From an uncultured Eubacteriales bacterium (GTDB lineage: Bacteria; Bacillota_I; Bacilli_A; RF39; UBA660), in the NCBI GenBank assembly GCA_905211265.1, contig CAJMAC010000002.1, positions 58,721 through 122,720 on the forward strand: a DNA stretch of 64,000 nucleotides. Direction: 5' to 3'. Below are positions 15,448 through 23,923 of this stretch, one piece after another. The stretch's first letter is position 1. Every line of letters starts with the position of its first letter. The notes under the pieces were generated by a model. The model ran no database searches. It was not told the origin of the DNA and was given only the letters and a program-made list of their open reading frames with translations. The translations under genes and the position numbers were made by a program.

Positions 15448-16851
15448 ATGAAGAATATTACTTATGAACAATTTTGTATGATAATTAATGGATTTGTTTC
15501 CTTTAATAGTGATGATTTAAATAATTTATATAATGAATATGGTGAAGAAAAAGTTAATGATTTTTTTGAAAAATGTTCTAATTGTTTAAATGAGGAAGAA
15601 TTTAATGCCTTTGCCAAAAAGTTTACTGTATATTTTGATAAAGTTAATAATTTAGATTCTAATTATCGTGAATTCGGTTGTGATGATGATATTGTTAGGT
15701 ATTTATTAATTAATGCAAGCAGATTTCCTCTTCTTACTGATGAAGAAGAAAAATTATATGGTAGTTATATAAAAGAAGGTTTTAATAATTTAAATATTGT
15801 TAATAGAGAAACAATATATGATACATTGTATCCTGATATTAATATTGAAGATATTTTATTATCAGTAAAGTATTCTTATGATTATTCTAGTGTGATTGAT
15901 TTACTAAAAAGTATAAAAAGTTTACCTTATAAGTTAAATGACGAAAATATATTTAAGGATAAAAATAAATATATTAAAAGATATTTAAATTTATTTAGTG
16001 ATAAGTGTCCTAATTATAATGAATTAGTTAATAGTTTTCCTGAGTTAGATTTTAGTAATAAAACTATATATGAAGAGAAAGATTTAGTTTATCAACTTGA
16101 ATTGTTGAAAAAGTTTGTAATTGGTAAAAATAATTACAATGTTAGAAATTTAAAATTAGTTATTTCTATTGCAAAAAAATATGTTGGTAGAGGTTTGCAT
16201 TTGAGTGATTTAATTCAAGAAGGTAATATTGGTTTACTTAGAGCAATTAATAAATATGATGTTGATAAAGGCTTTAGATTTTCTACTTATGCAACTTGGT
16301 GGATAAGACAAAATATTACTCGTGCAATTGCAGATACTTTTGATGTTATTCGTAAACCTGTTCATATGGTTGAAAGATATAATAAATGTAAGGCATTTAT
16401 ATCTAAATTTATATCTATTAATGGTTATGAACCTAGTTATAATGAAATTGCAGAAGGTTTAGGGTTAACTATTGATCAAGTCGATGATGCGTTTAATTCA
16501 TTTTGTAGTTCTGTATCTCTTGAAACTCCGATTAATAAAGATGAAGAAGATAGTACAATGAAAGATTTTATTCCGGATGATGGTGAGCTTCCAGATGATG
16601 CTTATTTGAATGAAGAATTTAAAAATGTAATTAGAGAGGCTTTACAATTAAGTTTAACTCCAAAGGAGATAGCAGTTATATGTAATAGGTTTGGAATAGA
16701 TAACTATGATGGTAAAAGTCATACATTAGAAGAGGTAGGTCAAATGTTTGGCGTTACTAGGGAGAGAATTAGACAAATTGAGGCTAAGTCTTTGAGAAAA
16801 TTAAAGAAAAGATCGAGTAGAAATGGATTAGAAGATTATAAATATAAATAG
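15448..16851 (+). CDS. rpoD: RNA polymerase sigma factor, RpoD/SigA-like
   Basis: A 467-residue sigma-70 factor. The start is ATG 15448 because GGGGGAG (15434-15440) precedes it; an in-frame TTG at 15433 overlaps that site. Region 1.2 is seen as FPLLTDEEEKLY near residue 95. A roughly 120-residue Asn/Asp-rich insert follows. Region 2 then has LIQEGNIGLLRAINKYD and FSTYATWWIRQNITRAIAD. Region 3 is PVHMVERYNK, and region 4 ends with GVTRERIRQIEAKSLRKLKK. These are primary-factor signatures, but the stretch after region 2.4 (TFDVIRK rather than QARTIRI) and the insert are unusual. It follows polC rather than dnaG. It may be the housekeeping factor or a close paralogue. Confidence 0.85.
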   Translation: MKNITYEQFCMIINGFVSFNSDDLNNLYNEYGEEKVNDFFEKCSNCLNEEEFNAFAKKFTVYFDKVNNLDSNYREFGCDDDIVRYLLINASRFPLLTDEEEKLYGSYIKEGFNNLNIVNRETIYDTLYPDINIEDILLSVKYSYDYSSVIDLLKSIKSLPYKLNDENIFKDKNKYIKRYLNLFSDKCPNYNELVNSFPELDFSNKTIYEEKDLVYQLELLKKFVIGKNNYNVRNLKLVISIAKKYVGRGLHLSDLIQEGNIGLLRAINKYDVDKGFRFSTYATWWIRQNITRAIADTFDVIRKPVHMVERYNKCKAFISKFISINGYEPSYNEIAEGLGLTIDQVDDAFNSFCSSVSLETPINKDEEDSTMKDFIPDDGELPDDAYLNEEFKNVIREALQLSLTPKEIAVICNRFGIDNYDGKSHTLEEVGQMFGVTRERIRQIEAKSLRKLKKRSSRNGLEDYKYK

Positions 16852-16902
16852 TCTTTTTTTCTTTTTCTTTGTATATCTATTTAAAAATAATGATAAAAGT
16901 GA

Positions 16903-16908
16903 TATAAT
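16903..16908 (+). promoter_or_regulatory. -10 element of the suf operon
   Basis: TATAAT at 16903-16908 with a weak TTAAAA -35 at 16881-16886, 17 bp before the sufC ATG. Confidence 0.5.
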
Positions 16909-16925
16909 TAATGTGGTGAAGGGAA

Positions 16926-17699
16926 ATGTTATTAAATGTTAAGAAAATAAATGTTGAAGTAGAAAATAAAAAAATATTAAATGATTTTTCTTTGGAAATT
17001 AATTCTGGAGAAATACATGCAATTATGGGTCCTAATGGAGTAGGGAAATCTACTTTATCTAGGGTTATTATGGGAGATAATAATTATAAGTTATTATCTG
17101 GTGATGTTTTATTTAATAATGAATCTATATTGGGACTTAAAACTGATGAAAGGGCTAGACTTGGTATATTTCTTGCTATGCAATATCCTACAGAGATACC
17201 TGGTATATCTAATCAAGACTTTTTAAGAACTGCGATGGCACAAAATGATGATAAGAGAATTGGGTTATATGAATTCATTTTAAAATGTGAAAAAGCAAGT
17301 GAAGAATTAAAAATGAATAAGTCTTTGATACATAGAGATCTTAATTGTGGATTTTCTGGTGGAGAAAAGAAAAAAAATGAAGTATTACAAATTAAAATGT
17401 TAAAACCTAAATTAATTATATTAGATGAAATAGATTCAGGATTAGATGTTGACAGTTTAAGAATAGTATCAGAAAATATTAGGGATTATAAAAAAGATAA
17501 TCCTGATACTTCGATTATTATAATTACCCATCATCCAAAGATACTTGAATATTTAGTACCAGACTATGTTCATATTGTTAGTCATGGTCAAGTAATTAAA
17601 ACTGGTAATAAAGATTTAGCAATTGAAATAGAGAAAAATGGATATAATAGTTATATAAATAAGGAAAATGTTATTGATAAGGATAAGAATTATGAATAA
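16926..17699 (+). CDS. sufC: Fe-S cluster assembly ATPase SufC
   Basis: A 257-residue ABC-type ATPase that powers the SufBCD scaffold for iron-sulphur cluster assembly in the cytoplasm. Walker A is GPNGVGKST near residues 36-44, the family-specific GIFLAMQYPTEIPG lies near 78-91, the signature is GFSGGEKKKNE near 140-150, and Walker B is LIILDEIDSGLD near 163-174, followed by the switch His in ITHH. It is first in a sufC-sufD-sufS-sufU operon and its end overlaps the sufD-like start. Confidence 0.95.
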   Translation: MLLNVKKINVEVENKKILNDFSLEINSGEIHAIMGPNGVGKSTLSRVIMGDNNYKLLSGDVLFNNESILGLKTDERARLGIFLAMQYPTEIPGISNQDFLRTAMAQNDDKRIGLYEFILKCEKASEELKMNKSLIHRDLNCGFSGGEKKKNEVLQIKMLKPKLIILDEIDSGLDVDSLRIVSENIRDYKKDNPDTSIIIITHHPKILEYLVPDYVHIVSHGQVIKTGNKDLAIEIEKNGYNSYINKENVIDKDKNYE

Positions 17700-18447
17700 T
17701 ATATTAGTGATTAATAATGAATTAAATGTAATAGATAATGAGTATGTTTCTTATAAAGATAATGTAATTACATTTAAAAAGAATTGTGATTATGATTTAA
17801 TATATGAAAATAATGTTAATATAACTATTAATGTATTAGATAATGTATTTGTTAGGTTATTTATATATTCTGAAAATATAGATATTTTAAGTAATGTTAT
17901 ATATAATATATTTGATAATGGTAGAGTTTTAGTATATAAATTTTATGCTAATAATAATGTATTAGAGAATATTACTATGAATTTAAACGGATATATGTCT
18001 AGGATTGATTATAGTTTTTCTAATATTGTAAAAGATAATGAAAAATATAATTTTGTTATTAATCATAATAATTCTAACTCTATATCTAATTTGAGTAATC
18101 GTAGTATTTGCTTAGATAATGCTAAAATTGATTATAATATTGATACAGTAGTGGATAATGGTAATGTTAATTGTAATATGAACCAAGATACTAAGGTAAT
18201 TAATATGGGAGATAATAAGAGTACTATTAGACCTAATATGTATATTAGTGAAGATGATGTTGAAGCAAGGCATGCTTCGGTAATTGGAACATTAAATGAA
18301 GATGAATTATTCTATTTGATGTCAAGAGGAATAGATTATAATAATTCAGTTAAATTATTAGTTAAGGGATATATATTTTCTAATTTAGAATTAGATATGG
18401 AAAAGAGAAATAAAATTTTAAATATTATAAATAAGTATTGGAGGTGA
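17692..18447 (+). CDS. sufD: SufB/SufD family scaffold protein, short form
   Basis: A 251-residue member of the SufB/SufD family. The C-terminal hallmark RPNMYISEDDVEARHASVIG lies near residues 180-200, followed by LNEDELFYLMSRGI. The N-terminal 170 residues form a repetitive beta-rich, Asn-laden stretch expected of the beta-helix core. It is far shorter than typical SufD (about 430) or SufB (about 465) and lacks the N-terminal helical domain. The start ATG 17692 overlaps the sufC stop and has GGATAAG upstream. sufB is not adjacent, so this may be the only scaffold subunit at the locus. Confidence 0.85.
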   Translation: MNNILVINNELNVIDNEYVSYKDNVITFKKNCDYDLIYENNVNITINVLDNVFVRLFIYSENIDILSNVIYNIFDNGRVLVYKFYANNNVLENITMNLNGYMSRIDYSFSNIVKDNEKYNFVINHNNSNSISNLSNRSICLDNAKIDYNIDTVVDNGNVNCNMNQDTKVINMGDNKSTIRPNMYISEDDVEARHASVIGTLNEDELFYLMSRGIDYNNSVKLLVKGYIFSNLELDMEKRNKILNIINKYWR

Positions 18448-18452
18448 TATTT

Positions 18453-19655
18453 ATGCATAGGGAAGACTTTCCAATTTTAAATAATAATAATAATTTAGTT
18501 TATTTTGATAATGGTGCGACTACTTTAAAGCCTAAATGTGTAATAGATAGTATAGTAGATTATAATAGTAAATATACTTCGAATGCTCATAGGGGAGATT
18601 ATAAGAATAGTTTAACTGTTGATAATTTATATGAAGGAACTAGAAAAAAAGTAATGCAATTTATTAATGCAAAAGAAGTAAGTGAGATAGTTTTTACTAG
18701 TGGTACGACTGATTCATTAAATAGAATTGTATTTGGATACTTTAAAAATATATTACATAAGGATGATGAAGTATTAATTACTTTGTCTGAACATGCTTCA
18801 AATGTACTTCCTTGGTTCGTTTTACAAGAGAAATTAGGTATAAAAGTTAAATTTATTCCTTTGAATGAAAATAATGAGGTTACATTAGAAAATGTTAAAT
18901 CTGTAATTAATGAAAATACTAAGGTTATATCTTTAGCCCATATTACTAATGTAATTGGAGATACTAGACCAATAAAAGAAATTAGTAAGTTAGCACATGA
19001 AAATGGTGTTTATATGGTCCTTGATGCTGCACAAAGTGTACCTCATATTAATGTTGATGTACAAGAATTAGATGTTGATTTTATGGCATTTTCTGCTCAT
19101 AAGATGTATTCTACTACAGGAGTTGGAGTACTTTATGGTAAATTTGATTTATTGGATAAAATGAAACCTTTAGCTTATGGTGGAGGAATGAATGCTATAT
19201 TTACTAAGGATGGATATTATGAACTTAGAGAAATACCTACTAGATTGGAAGCAGGTACTCAAAATATTGAGGGTGTATTAGCATTAGGTAGTGTAATAGA
19301 TTATTTAAATAGTATTGGTATGGATAATATATATAAATATGAACATAATTTAAGAAAGTATTTGATTGATGAACTTTCTAAATTAGATTTTATTGATTTA
19401 TATAATAAGGATAATGATAGTGCAATTGTTGCTTTTAATATAAAGGGTGTATTTAGTCAAGATACTGCAGTATATTTGGATAAATATAATATATGTGTTA
19501 GAGCCGGTAATCATTGTGCTAAGATATTAAACAATGTATTTCATATTAATAATACTTGTAGAATTAGTTTAGGTTTTTATAATACAAAAGAAGAAATAGA
19601 TTTACTTATTAATGTACTTAAAAATAGTAAAAATATATGGCAAGAGATATTGTAG
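18453..19655 (+). CDS. sufS: Cysteine desulfurase SufS
   Basis: A 400-residue PLP enzyme that releases sulphur from cysteine for SufU and the scaffold. The ATG at 18453 is used because GGAGGTG (18440-18446) precedes it. The N-terminus has FDNGATTLKPK. The PLP lysine is Lys217 in FSAHKMYSTTGVG and the persulphide Cys355 lies in RAGNHCAKIL. LDAAQS and EAGTQN are the other cofactor-site motifs. Full length for the group II desulfurases. Confidence 0.95.
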   Translation: MHREDFPILNNNNNLVYFDNGATTLKPKCVIDSIVDYNSKYTSNAHRGDYKNSLTVDNLYEGTRKKVMQFINAKEVSEIVFTSGTTDSLNRIVFGYFKNILHKDDEVLITLSEHASNVLPWFVLQEKLGIKVKFIPLNENNEVTLENVKSVINENTKVISLAHITNVIGDTRPIKEISKLAHENGVYMVLDAAQSVPHINVDVQELDVDFMAFSAHKMYSTTGVGVLYGKFDLLDKMKPLAYGGGMNAIFTKDGYYELREIPTRLEAGTQNIEGVLALGSVIDYLNSIGMDNIYKYEHNLRKYLIDELSKLDFIDLYNKDNDSAIVAFNIKGVFSQDTAVYLDKYNICVRAGNHCAKILNNVFHINNTCRISLGFYNTKEEIDLLINVLKNSKNIWQEIL

Positions 19656-19664
19656 GTGAGATAA

Positions 19665-20090
19665 ATGGATTCAAATATGAAAAGAAGTATAATTTTAGAT
19701 AATTATCAAAATCCTTTTCATAAGGATATTAGTGATGTAGATGGATATATTAAGATTAATACAAATAATGAGAGTTGTATTGATAATTTAGATATTTATG
19801 TAAAATTAGATGGTAATAAAATAAGTGATATTAAATTTGATGGAGAGGCATGTGTTATATGTATATCTTCTACATCGATTATGATACAAAATTTAATTGG
19901 TAAAACAATTGATGAAGCAAAAGATATTATTTCTAATTATTTATCTATGATAGATGAAAAGGAATATAACTCAGATTTACTTGGAGAACTTAATGTATAT
20001 AATGATACATATAAACAACCTTCAAGAAAAAAATGTGCTACTTTATCTACTTTGGGAATAGAAAAAGTAATTAAAAGTTGTAATAAATAA
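19665..20090 (+). CDS. sufU: SufU sulphur acceptor
   Basis: A 141-residue IscU-fold zinc protein that accepts persulphide sulphur from SufS. Cys38 and Asp40 (SCID), Cys63 (GEAC) and Cys124 (RKKCATL) correspond to the zinc and transfer residues of Bacillus SufU. Last gene of the suf operon. In Bacillus sufB follows at this place; here a new gene group begins. Confidence 0.92.
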   Translation: MDSNMKRSIILDNYQNPFHKDISDVDGYIKINTNNESCIDNLDIYVKLDGNKISDIKFDGEACVICISSTSIMIQNLIGKTIDEAKDIISNYLSMIDEKEYNSDLLGELNVYNDTYKQPSRKKCATLSTLGIEKVIKSCNK

Positions 20091-20131
20091 GAATTTATGA
20101 TAAAATTATGATAAGTTAAGGAGTTGGTATT

Positions 20132-20449
20132 ATGGCAAATTTTTGTTATAATTGTGGTAATGAACTAGATGAAAATGCTTATATTTGTACTAAGTGTGGT
20201 GTTGTAGTTGGTGAAAATAAAAGCGAAAAGAAAGTAAATACTAGTAATGATAATGGTGGATTTGGCTATGGAGTATTAGGTTTTTTCTTACCTTTAGTAG
20301 GTTTAATACTTTATTTATGTTGGAAGAATGAGAAGCCTAATACTGCTAAAAGTGTAGGTAAAGGTGCATTAATTAATGTTATTGTTGGTTCAGTACTTTA
20401 TATTATTGGTATGTTTATCTTAGGTATTGTATTTAGTAATATTTTATAG
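20132..20449 (+). CDS. Zinc-ribbon membrane protein 1
   Basis: A 105-residue protein. Residues 1-25 form a zinc ribbon with CYNCG and CTKCG. A Lys/Ser/Asn linker leads to GYGVLGFFLPLVGLILYLCWKNEKP (a half-hairpin membrane segment, about 46-70) and a second helix near 80-103. The shape matches zinc-ribbon domains joined to small membrane regions seen widely in Firmicutes; the role is unknown. First of three similar genes. Confidence 0.75.
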   Translation: MANFCYNCGNELDENAYICTKCGVVVGENKSEKKVNTSNDNGGFGYGVLGFFLPLVGLILYLCWKNEKPNTAKSVGKGALINVIVGSVLYIIGMFILGIVFSNIL

Positions 20450-20460
20450 TGAGGTGTGAT

Positions 20461-20811
20461 ATGAATTATTGTAGTAATTGTGGTAATAAGGTTGATAGTG
20501 AAGCTTATGTTTGCCCTAAATGTGGTGTATTATTAAAGAAGAATCAAATAAGTAATGATAATGATTCAGGTAGTATTGGATATGGAATATTAGGATTTTT
20601 CTTTCCTTTATTAGGTTTAATACTTTATTTATGCTGGAAGAATGATAGTCCTAATAATGCTAAAATTGCAGGTAAAGGTGCATTGATTAGTGTAATAATA
20701 AATGTTGTATTATGTGTTTTAGCATTTATATTTAGTTTTATATTTTTTACTCATACTAGTAGTACTATAAATAATGGATTTGATTATGACTATAATTTAA
20801 AGTTTGATTAG
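20461..20811 (+). CDS. Zinc-ribbon membrane protein 2
   Basis: A 116-residue close paralogue of the previous gene: CSNCG and CPKCG zinc ribbon, the same GYGILGFFFPLLGLILYLCWKND segment, then KGALISVI and a second helix. The ATG at 20461 is selected for its GAGGTG site; an in-frame GTG at 20449 has none. The C-terminus is a Tyr/Asn/Asp-rich tail. Tandem duplication is evident from the near-identical cores. Confidence 0.75.
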   Translation: MNYCSNCGNKVDSEAYVCPKCGVLLKKNQISNDNDSGSIGYGILGFFFPLLGLILYLCWKNDSPNNAKIAGKGALISVIINVVLCVLAFIFSFIFFTHTSSTINNGFDYDYNLKFD

Positions 20812-20820
20812 GAGGTAATT

Positions 20821-21147
20821 ATGGCGAAATTTTGTAGTAATTGTGGAAATGAATTAGATGAAAAGGCATATGTTTGTCCAAAATGTGGAGTTAAGGTAAA
20901 CAATAATGTTGATGGTAATGCAAAAAGTAGAGTATGTGCAGGACTTCTTGGTATATTTTTGGGAGCTTTTGGAGTACATAACTTTTATTTAGGTTATACT
21001 GGTAAAGCAGTTACCCAACTACTTATTACACTTTTATCATTGTTTTTCTTATCTGGTATTTCTGCATTATGGGGATTAATCGAAGGTATACTTATTTTAT
21101 GTGGAAATATTAATAAGGATGCAAATGGTAATGATTTAGTTAATTAA
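20821..21147 (+). CDS. Zinc-ribbon TM2-domain protein
   Basis: A 108-residue protein with the same N-terminal zinc ribbon (CSNCG, CPKCG) but a different membrane part: a TM2 domain, seen as RVCAGLLGIFLGAFGVHNFYLGY followed by a Gly/Leu-rich second helix and GLIEGILILCG. AGGAGG precedes the ATG. TM2 domain function is not established. It completes the cluster and has a terminator. Confidence 0.85.
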   Translation: MAKFCSNCGNELDEKAYVCPKCGVKVNNNVDGNAKSRVCAGLLGIFLGAFGVHNFYLGYTGKAVTQLLITLLSLFFLSGISALWGLIEGILILCGNINKDANGNDLVN

Positions 21148-21170
21148 AATAGTTTTATAACTATTTTTTT
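21146..21170 (+). terminator. Terminator of the zinc-ribbon cluster
   Basis: AAAATAGTT (21146-21154) pairs with AACTATTTT (21159-21167) around a TTAT loop, followed by more T. Confidence 0.85.
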
Positions 21171-21214
21171 GTATGTTATTTTTAAAAATAGGGAATAATA
21201 AGTATGGTGATAAT

Positions 21215-21922
21215 ATGGATATGTTAAGAATATTTGGTAGAACTATACTTGTTTTAATACTTTTATTTATATTAACTAAGATTATGGGGAAGAAACAAGT
21301 TTCACAACTTAGTTTATTTGATTATATAATTGGAATTACTATTGGTAGTATTGCTGCAGATATTTCTTTGGATATAGAAAAAAATTTAATGTTTGGTATT
21401 ATATCTTTATGTACTTATTCTGTTATGTCTATTATTGTATCATATGTTACAATGAAAAGTATTAGTTTAAGAAGATTTATTATTGGTGTACCTACAATAT
21501 TAATTGAAAATAATAAAATAATTGAAGGTGGATTAAAAAAAGCAAAAATTGACGTAAATGATTTACTTACTGAATCTAGGAGCCAAGGATATTTTAAACT
21601 TGAAGATATAGAATACGCAATCATGGAAACAAATGGTAAAATTAGTTTTATGCCTTGTAGTAAGAATTCTCCAGTTGTTAAAAAAGATATTATTTCTAAG
21701 ATAGATAAGGAAAGTTTAGTTGCTAATGTTATTATTGATTCTAGGTTATTAGGTAAGAATTTGAAGGAAATGCATAAAGATAAGAAATGGTTAGATAATG
21801 CTTTAAAGGTACAAGGATATAATAATTATGATAATATTATGCTTGCTACATTAGATATTAATGACAAGTTAGTAGTTTATAAAAAGAATATTAAGAGTAA
21901 AAAAAGTAGTGTATTAGAGTAA
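21215..21922 (+). CDS. DUF421 membrane protein, YetF/YrbG type
   Basis: A 235-residue protein with about three membrane helices in the first 80 residues, including the conserved MGKKQVSQLSLFDYIIGITIGS run (read in two parts), and a cytoplasmic C-terminal domain with RSQGYFKLEDIEYAIMETNG. In Bacillus YetF-type proteins germination and spore roles are known for some members. The ATG at 21215 follows GGTGA; an in-frame ATG at 21173 lies against the preceding terminator and lacks a ribosome site. Confidence 0.88.
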   Translation: MDMLRIFGRTILVLILLFILTKIMGKKQVSQLSLFDYIIGITIGSIAADISLDIEKNLMFGIISLCTYSVMSIIVSYVTMKSISLRRFIIGVPTILIENNKIIEGGLKKAKIDVNDLLTESRSQGYFKLEDIEYAIMETNGKISFMPCSKNSPVVKKDIISKIDKESLVANVIIDSRLLGKNLKEMHKDKKWLDNALKVQGYNNYDNIMLATLDINDKLVVYKKNIKSKKSSVLE

Positions 21923-21926
21923 TTAA

Positions 21927-21934
21927 CATATAAT
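21927..21934 (+). promoter_or_regulatory. CATATAAT -10-like element of cwlD
   Basis: CATATAAT ends 15 bp before the cwlD ATG at 21950; the ribosome site GGTGAAG begins 7 bp after it. Same octamer as before sigK, yunB and yutH. Confidence 0.45.
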
Positions 21935-21949
21935 TTATTAGGTGAAGTT

Positions 21950-22609
21950 ATGGATAAATATAAATACTTAATAATTATATGTTTTTTTGTTTTTTCTTTT
22001 TCTATTTCTAAGGTATATGCAAATATTTTGGATTTGCCTTTGCTTGGGAAAACTATTTATTTAGATGCTGGTCATGGTGGAAAGGATGCCGGTGCAATTG
22101 TTAATAATTTAAAGGAAAAGGATATAAATTTAATTATTGTAAAGAAGTTAGAAAAAGAATTAAATAGTAAGGGTGCAGTAGTTTATTTAACTAGAAATGA
22201 TGATTATGATTTAGCTAGTACAACAGTTGGAAGAAAAAGAAGTGATTTATATAATAGAGCTAAACTAATTAATAATAGTAATTCTGATATATATATTTCT
22301 ATTCATTTGAATAGTACTACAAGCAGTAAATGGAGAGGATTACAAGTGTTTTATAGTAGTGTTAATAAAGAAAATAAAGTTATTGGGGAAGTATTTTATA
22401 ATACTTTTAAGAATAATTTATCTAATGTTAGGGAATTAAAGAAAGAAAATAGTTATTATATGTATAGAAATATTAAGGTTCCTGGTGTTTTGATTGAGGC
22501 TGGTTTTATTTCTAATCCAAGTGATAATTATATTTTAAGAAGTGATGATTATCAAAATACTTTGGTTAATAATATTGTAAATGGAGTAATTAGTTATTTT
22601 AATAAATGA
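21950..22609 (+). CDS. cwlD: Germination-type N-acetylmuramoyl-L-alanine amidase CwlD
   Basis: A 219-residue Amidase_3 enzyme with an N-terminal signal/anchor helix (about 6-24). Zinc ligands are in DAGHGG (His42 region), the Glu of NLKEKD and ISIHLN, and the catalytic Glu is in VLIEAGFISNPSD. The family-specific RKRSDLYNRAKLIN and RGLQVFYS match CwlD, which trims stem peptides so that muramic-delta-lactam forms in the spore cortex. The TGA stop overlaps the next ATG. Confidence 0.9.
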   Translation: MDKYKYLIIICFFVFSFSISKVYANILDLPLLGKTIYLDAGHGGKDAGAIVNNLKEKDINLIIVKKLEKELNSKGAVVYLTRNDDYDLASTTVGRKRSDLYNRAKLINNSNSDIYISIHLNSTTSSKWRGLQVFYSSVNKENKVIGEVFYNTFKNNLSNVRELKKENSYYMYRNIKVPGVLIEAGFISNPSDNYILRSDDYQNTLVNNIVNGVISYFNK

Positions 22610-23247
22610 AAAAGTTAATTTTATTATTAGTTTTAATTATATTGATATTTATTTGTTATGTAAGTATTAATAAGAAGTATTTGGGGGATAATGGAATGTA
22701 TAATGAAAAGGGAAGTAATTATGAAATAATTATTAATTATCCAGTAAGTGGCTATAGAAAGTTAGATAATACAGTTATTATTAAATTAAATAATTATATT
22801 GATGAGTTTAAGAAAAATATTAGTAATAATGATATTAATGTTAATTGGAAGTATGATTTAATAATTAACTATAAAAGTTTTAATTATAAGAATTATATTT
22901 CTTATGTGTTTTTTATTGAATATTTTATTGGGGGAGCACATCCAAATCATTTGATATGGACTGTTAATTATGACACTATTTGTAATAAGTTTGTAACTAT
23001 TGATGATTTAGTTAAATATAATAATAATATATTAAATATTTTTTCTAAGATAAGTAGAAATGAATTAATGCATAATAAAGATATTGTTGATGTATCAATG
23101 TTAATGGAAGGTACTATGCCTAATACTTTAAACTATTCAAATTTTGTATTTAGTAATGATGGAATAATTATTTATTTTTCTTATTATCAAGTTGCACCAT
23201 ATAGTTCTGGAATGTTTGATGTGTTAATTAATTATAAATATTTGTGA
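22606..23247 (+). CDS. DUF3298-type extracellular protein
   Basis: A 213-residue protein with an N-terminal membrane helix (about 4-22), followed by an extracytoplasmic domain. Residues near 108-115 read IGGAHPNH and the domain continues FVTIDDLV, the usual pattern of DUF3298/DUF4163 domains found in RsiV and PdaC. It is translationally coupled to cwlD by an ATGA overlap, suggesting a role in the spore or cell envelope. No deacetylase domain is attached. Function unknown. Confidence 0.8.
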   Translation: MKKLILLLVLIILIFICYVSINKKYLGDNGMYNEKGSNYEIIINYPVSGYRKLDNTVIIKLNNYIDEFKKNISNNDINVNWKYDLIINYKSFNYKNYISYVFFIEYFIGGAHPNHLIWTVNYDTICNKFVTIDDLVKYNNNILNIFSKISRNELMHNKDIVDVSMLMEGTMPNTLNYSNFVFSNDGIIIYFSYYQVAPYSSGMFDVLINYKYL

Positions 23248-23307
23248 TATATGTTATGACAAACTTATATTAGATAAAATACAATAATAATGAAGGGGGG
23301 TATATGT

Positions 23308-23475
23308 ATGTACGGATATCCTTATGGATATAATTATGGTTATAGTTATGGTGGAAGTAATAACTGGGGATGGATTATTATTGTTATTTTAATTATATTC
23401 TTTGTATTATTCTGGGGTAATAATGGATATGGATCAGGTTGTCACTCTTGTAGAAACTGTGGATGTAATAACTAG
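23308..23475 (+). CDS. Small Gly/Tyr-rich single-helix protein, YjcZ-like
   Basis: A 55-residue protein. The ATG at 23308 is used because AAGGGGGG (23293-23300) lies 7 bp upstream; an earlier in-frame start would be inside that site. Residues 1-20 are Tyr/Gly-rich, 22-39 form a hydrophobic helix, and the tail has a Cys-rich CHSCRNCGCNN end. The overall shape resembles YjcZ-type small sporulation proteins, although the Cys tail is different. A GATAAAAT sequence lies upstream. Role unproven. Confidence 0.65.
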   Translation: MYGYPYGYNYGYSYGGSNNWGWIIIVILIIFFVLFWGNNGYGSGCHSCRNCGCNN

Positions 23476-23490
23476 TTATAATAATAATAT

Positions 23491-23522
23491 AAAAAAATTA
23501 GAGAAGTTATCTCTGATTTTTT
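23491..23522. terminator. Bidirectional terminator
   Basis: AAAAAATTAGAGA pairs with TCTCTGATTTTTT around AGTTA, serving the small protein on the plus strand and the convergent 23521-23898 gene on the minus strand. Confidence 0.85.
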
Positions 23523-23898
23523 AATTGAATGCTAATTCTACATCTATTTGGTCATCTTGAATGGCTATATTTAAAAATATTATTCCACTTATTAATATTA
23601 GGAATGATGCGATGAATGAAAGATATAATAAATGTTTTTTCTTATCTGAATCAAACTCATTTATGTTTATTAATTTATCATAACTATCTTTGGCAAAGTA
23701 ATAATAGATAATTACTAGTATACTAAAAATTAATATTAAGAGGTTTTGATATTCTTTTTTAGTTTTTTCGTCGTTATATAATAGAAATGTTTTTTCTTTA
23801 CTATTGGCATACCAACTTAAAATAATTATTCCTATATATATAATCCATATTTTATTTTCTATTTCTATATCTTTTAATTTATCTAATCTATCATTCAT
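23521..23898 (-). CDS. Hypothetical three-helix membrane protein
   Basis: A 125-residue protein with hydrophobic segments near residues 17-33, 52-68 and 90-110 and an acidic C-terminus. No family recognised. No clear ribosome site precedes the ATG; it lies 25 bp after the HAD gene, so coupling is possible. The ORF is bounded by a good terminator. Real but uncharacterised. Confidence 0.6.
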   Translation of the reverse strand: MNDRLDKLKDIEIENKIWIIYIGIIILSWYANSKEKTFLLYNDEKTKKEYQNLLILIFSILVIIYYYFAKDSYDKLININEFDSDKKKHLLYLSFIASFLILISGIIFLNIAIQDDQIDVELAFN

Positions 23899-23923
23899 AT
23901 TATATAATATTAAAATATTTATA

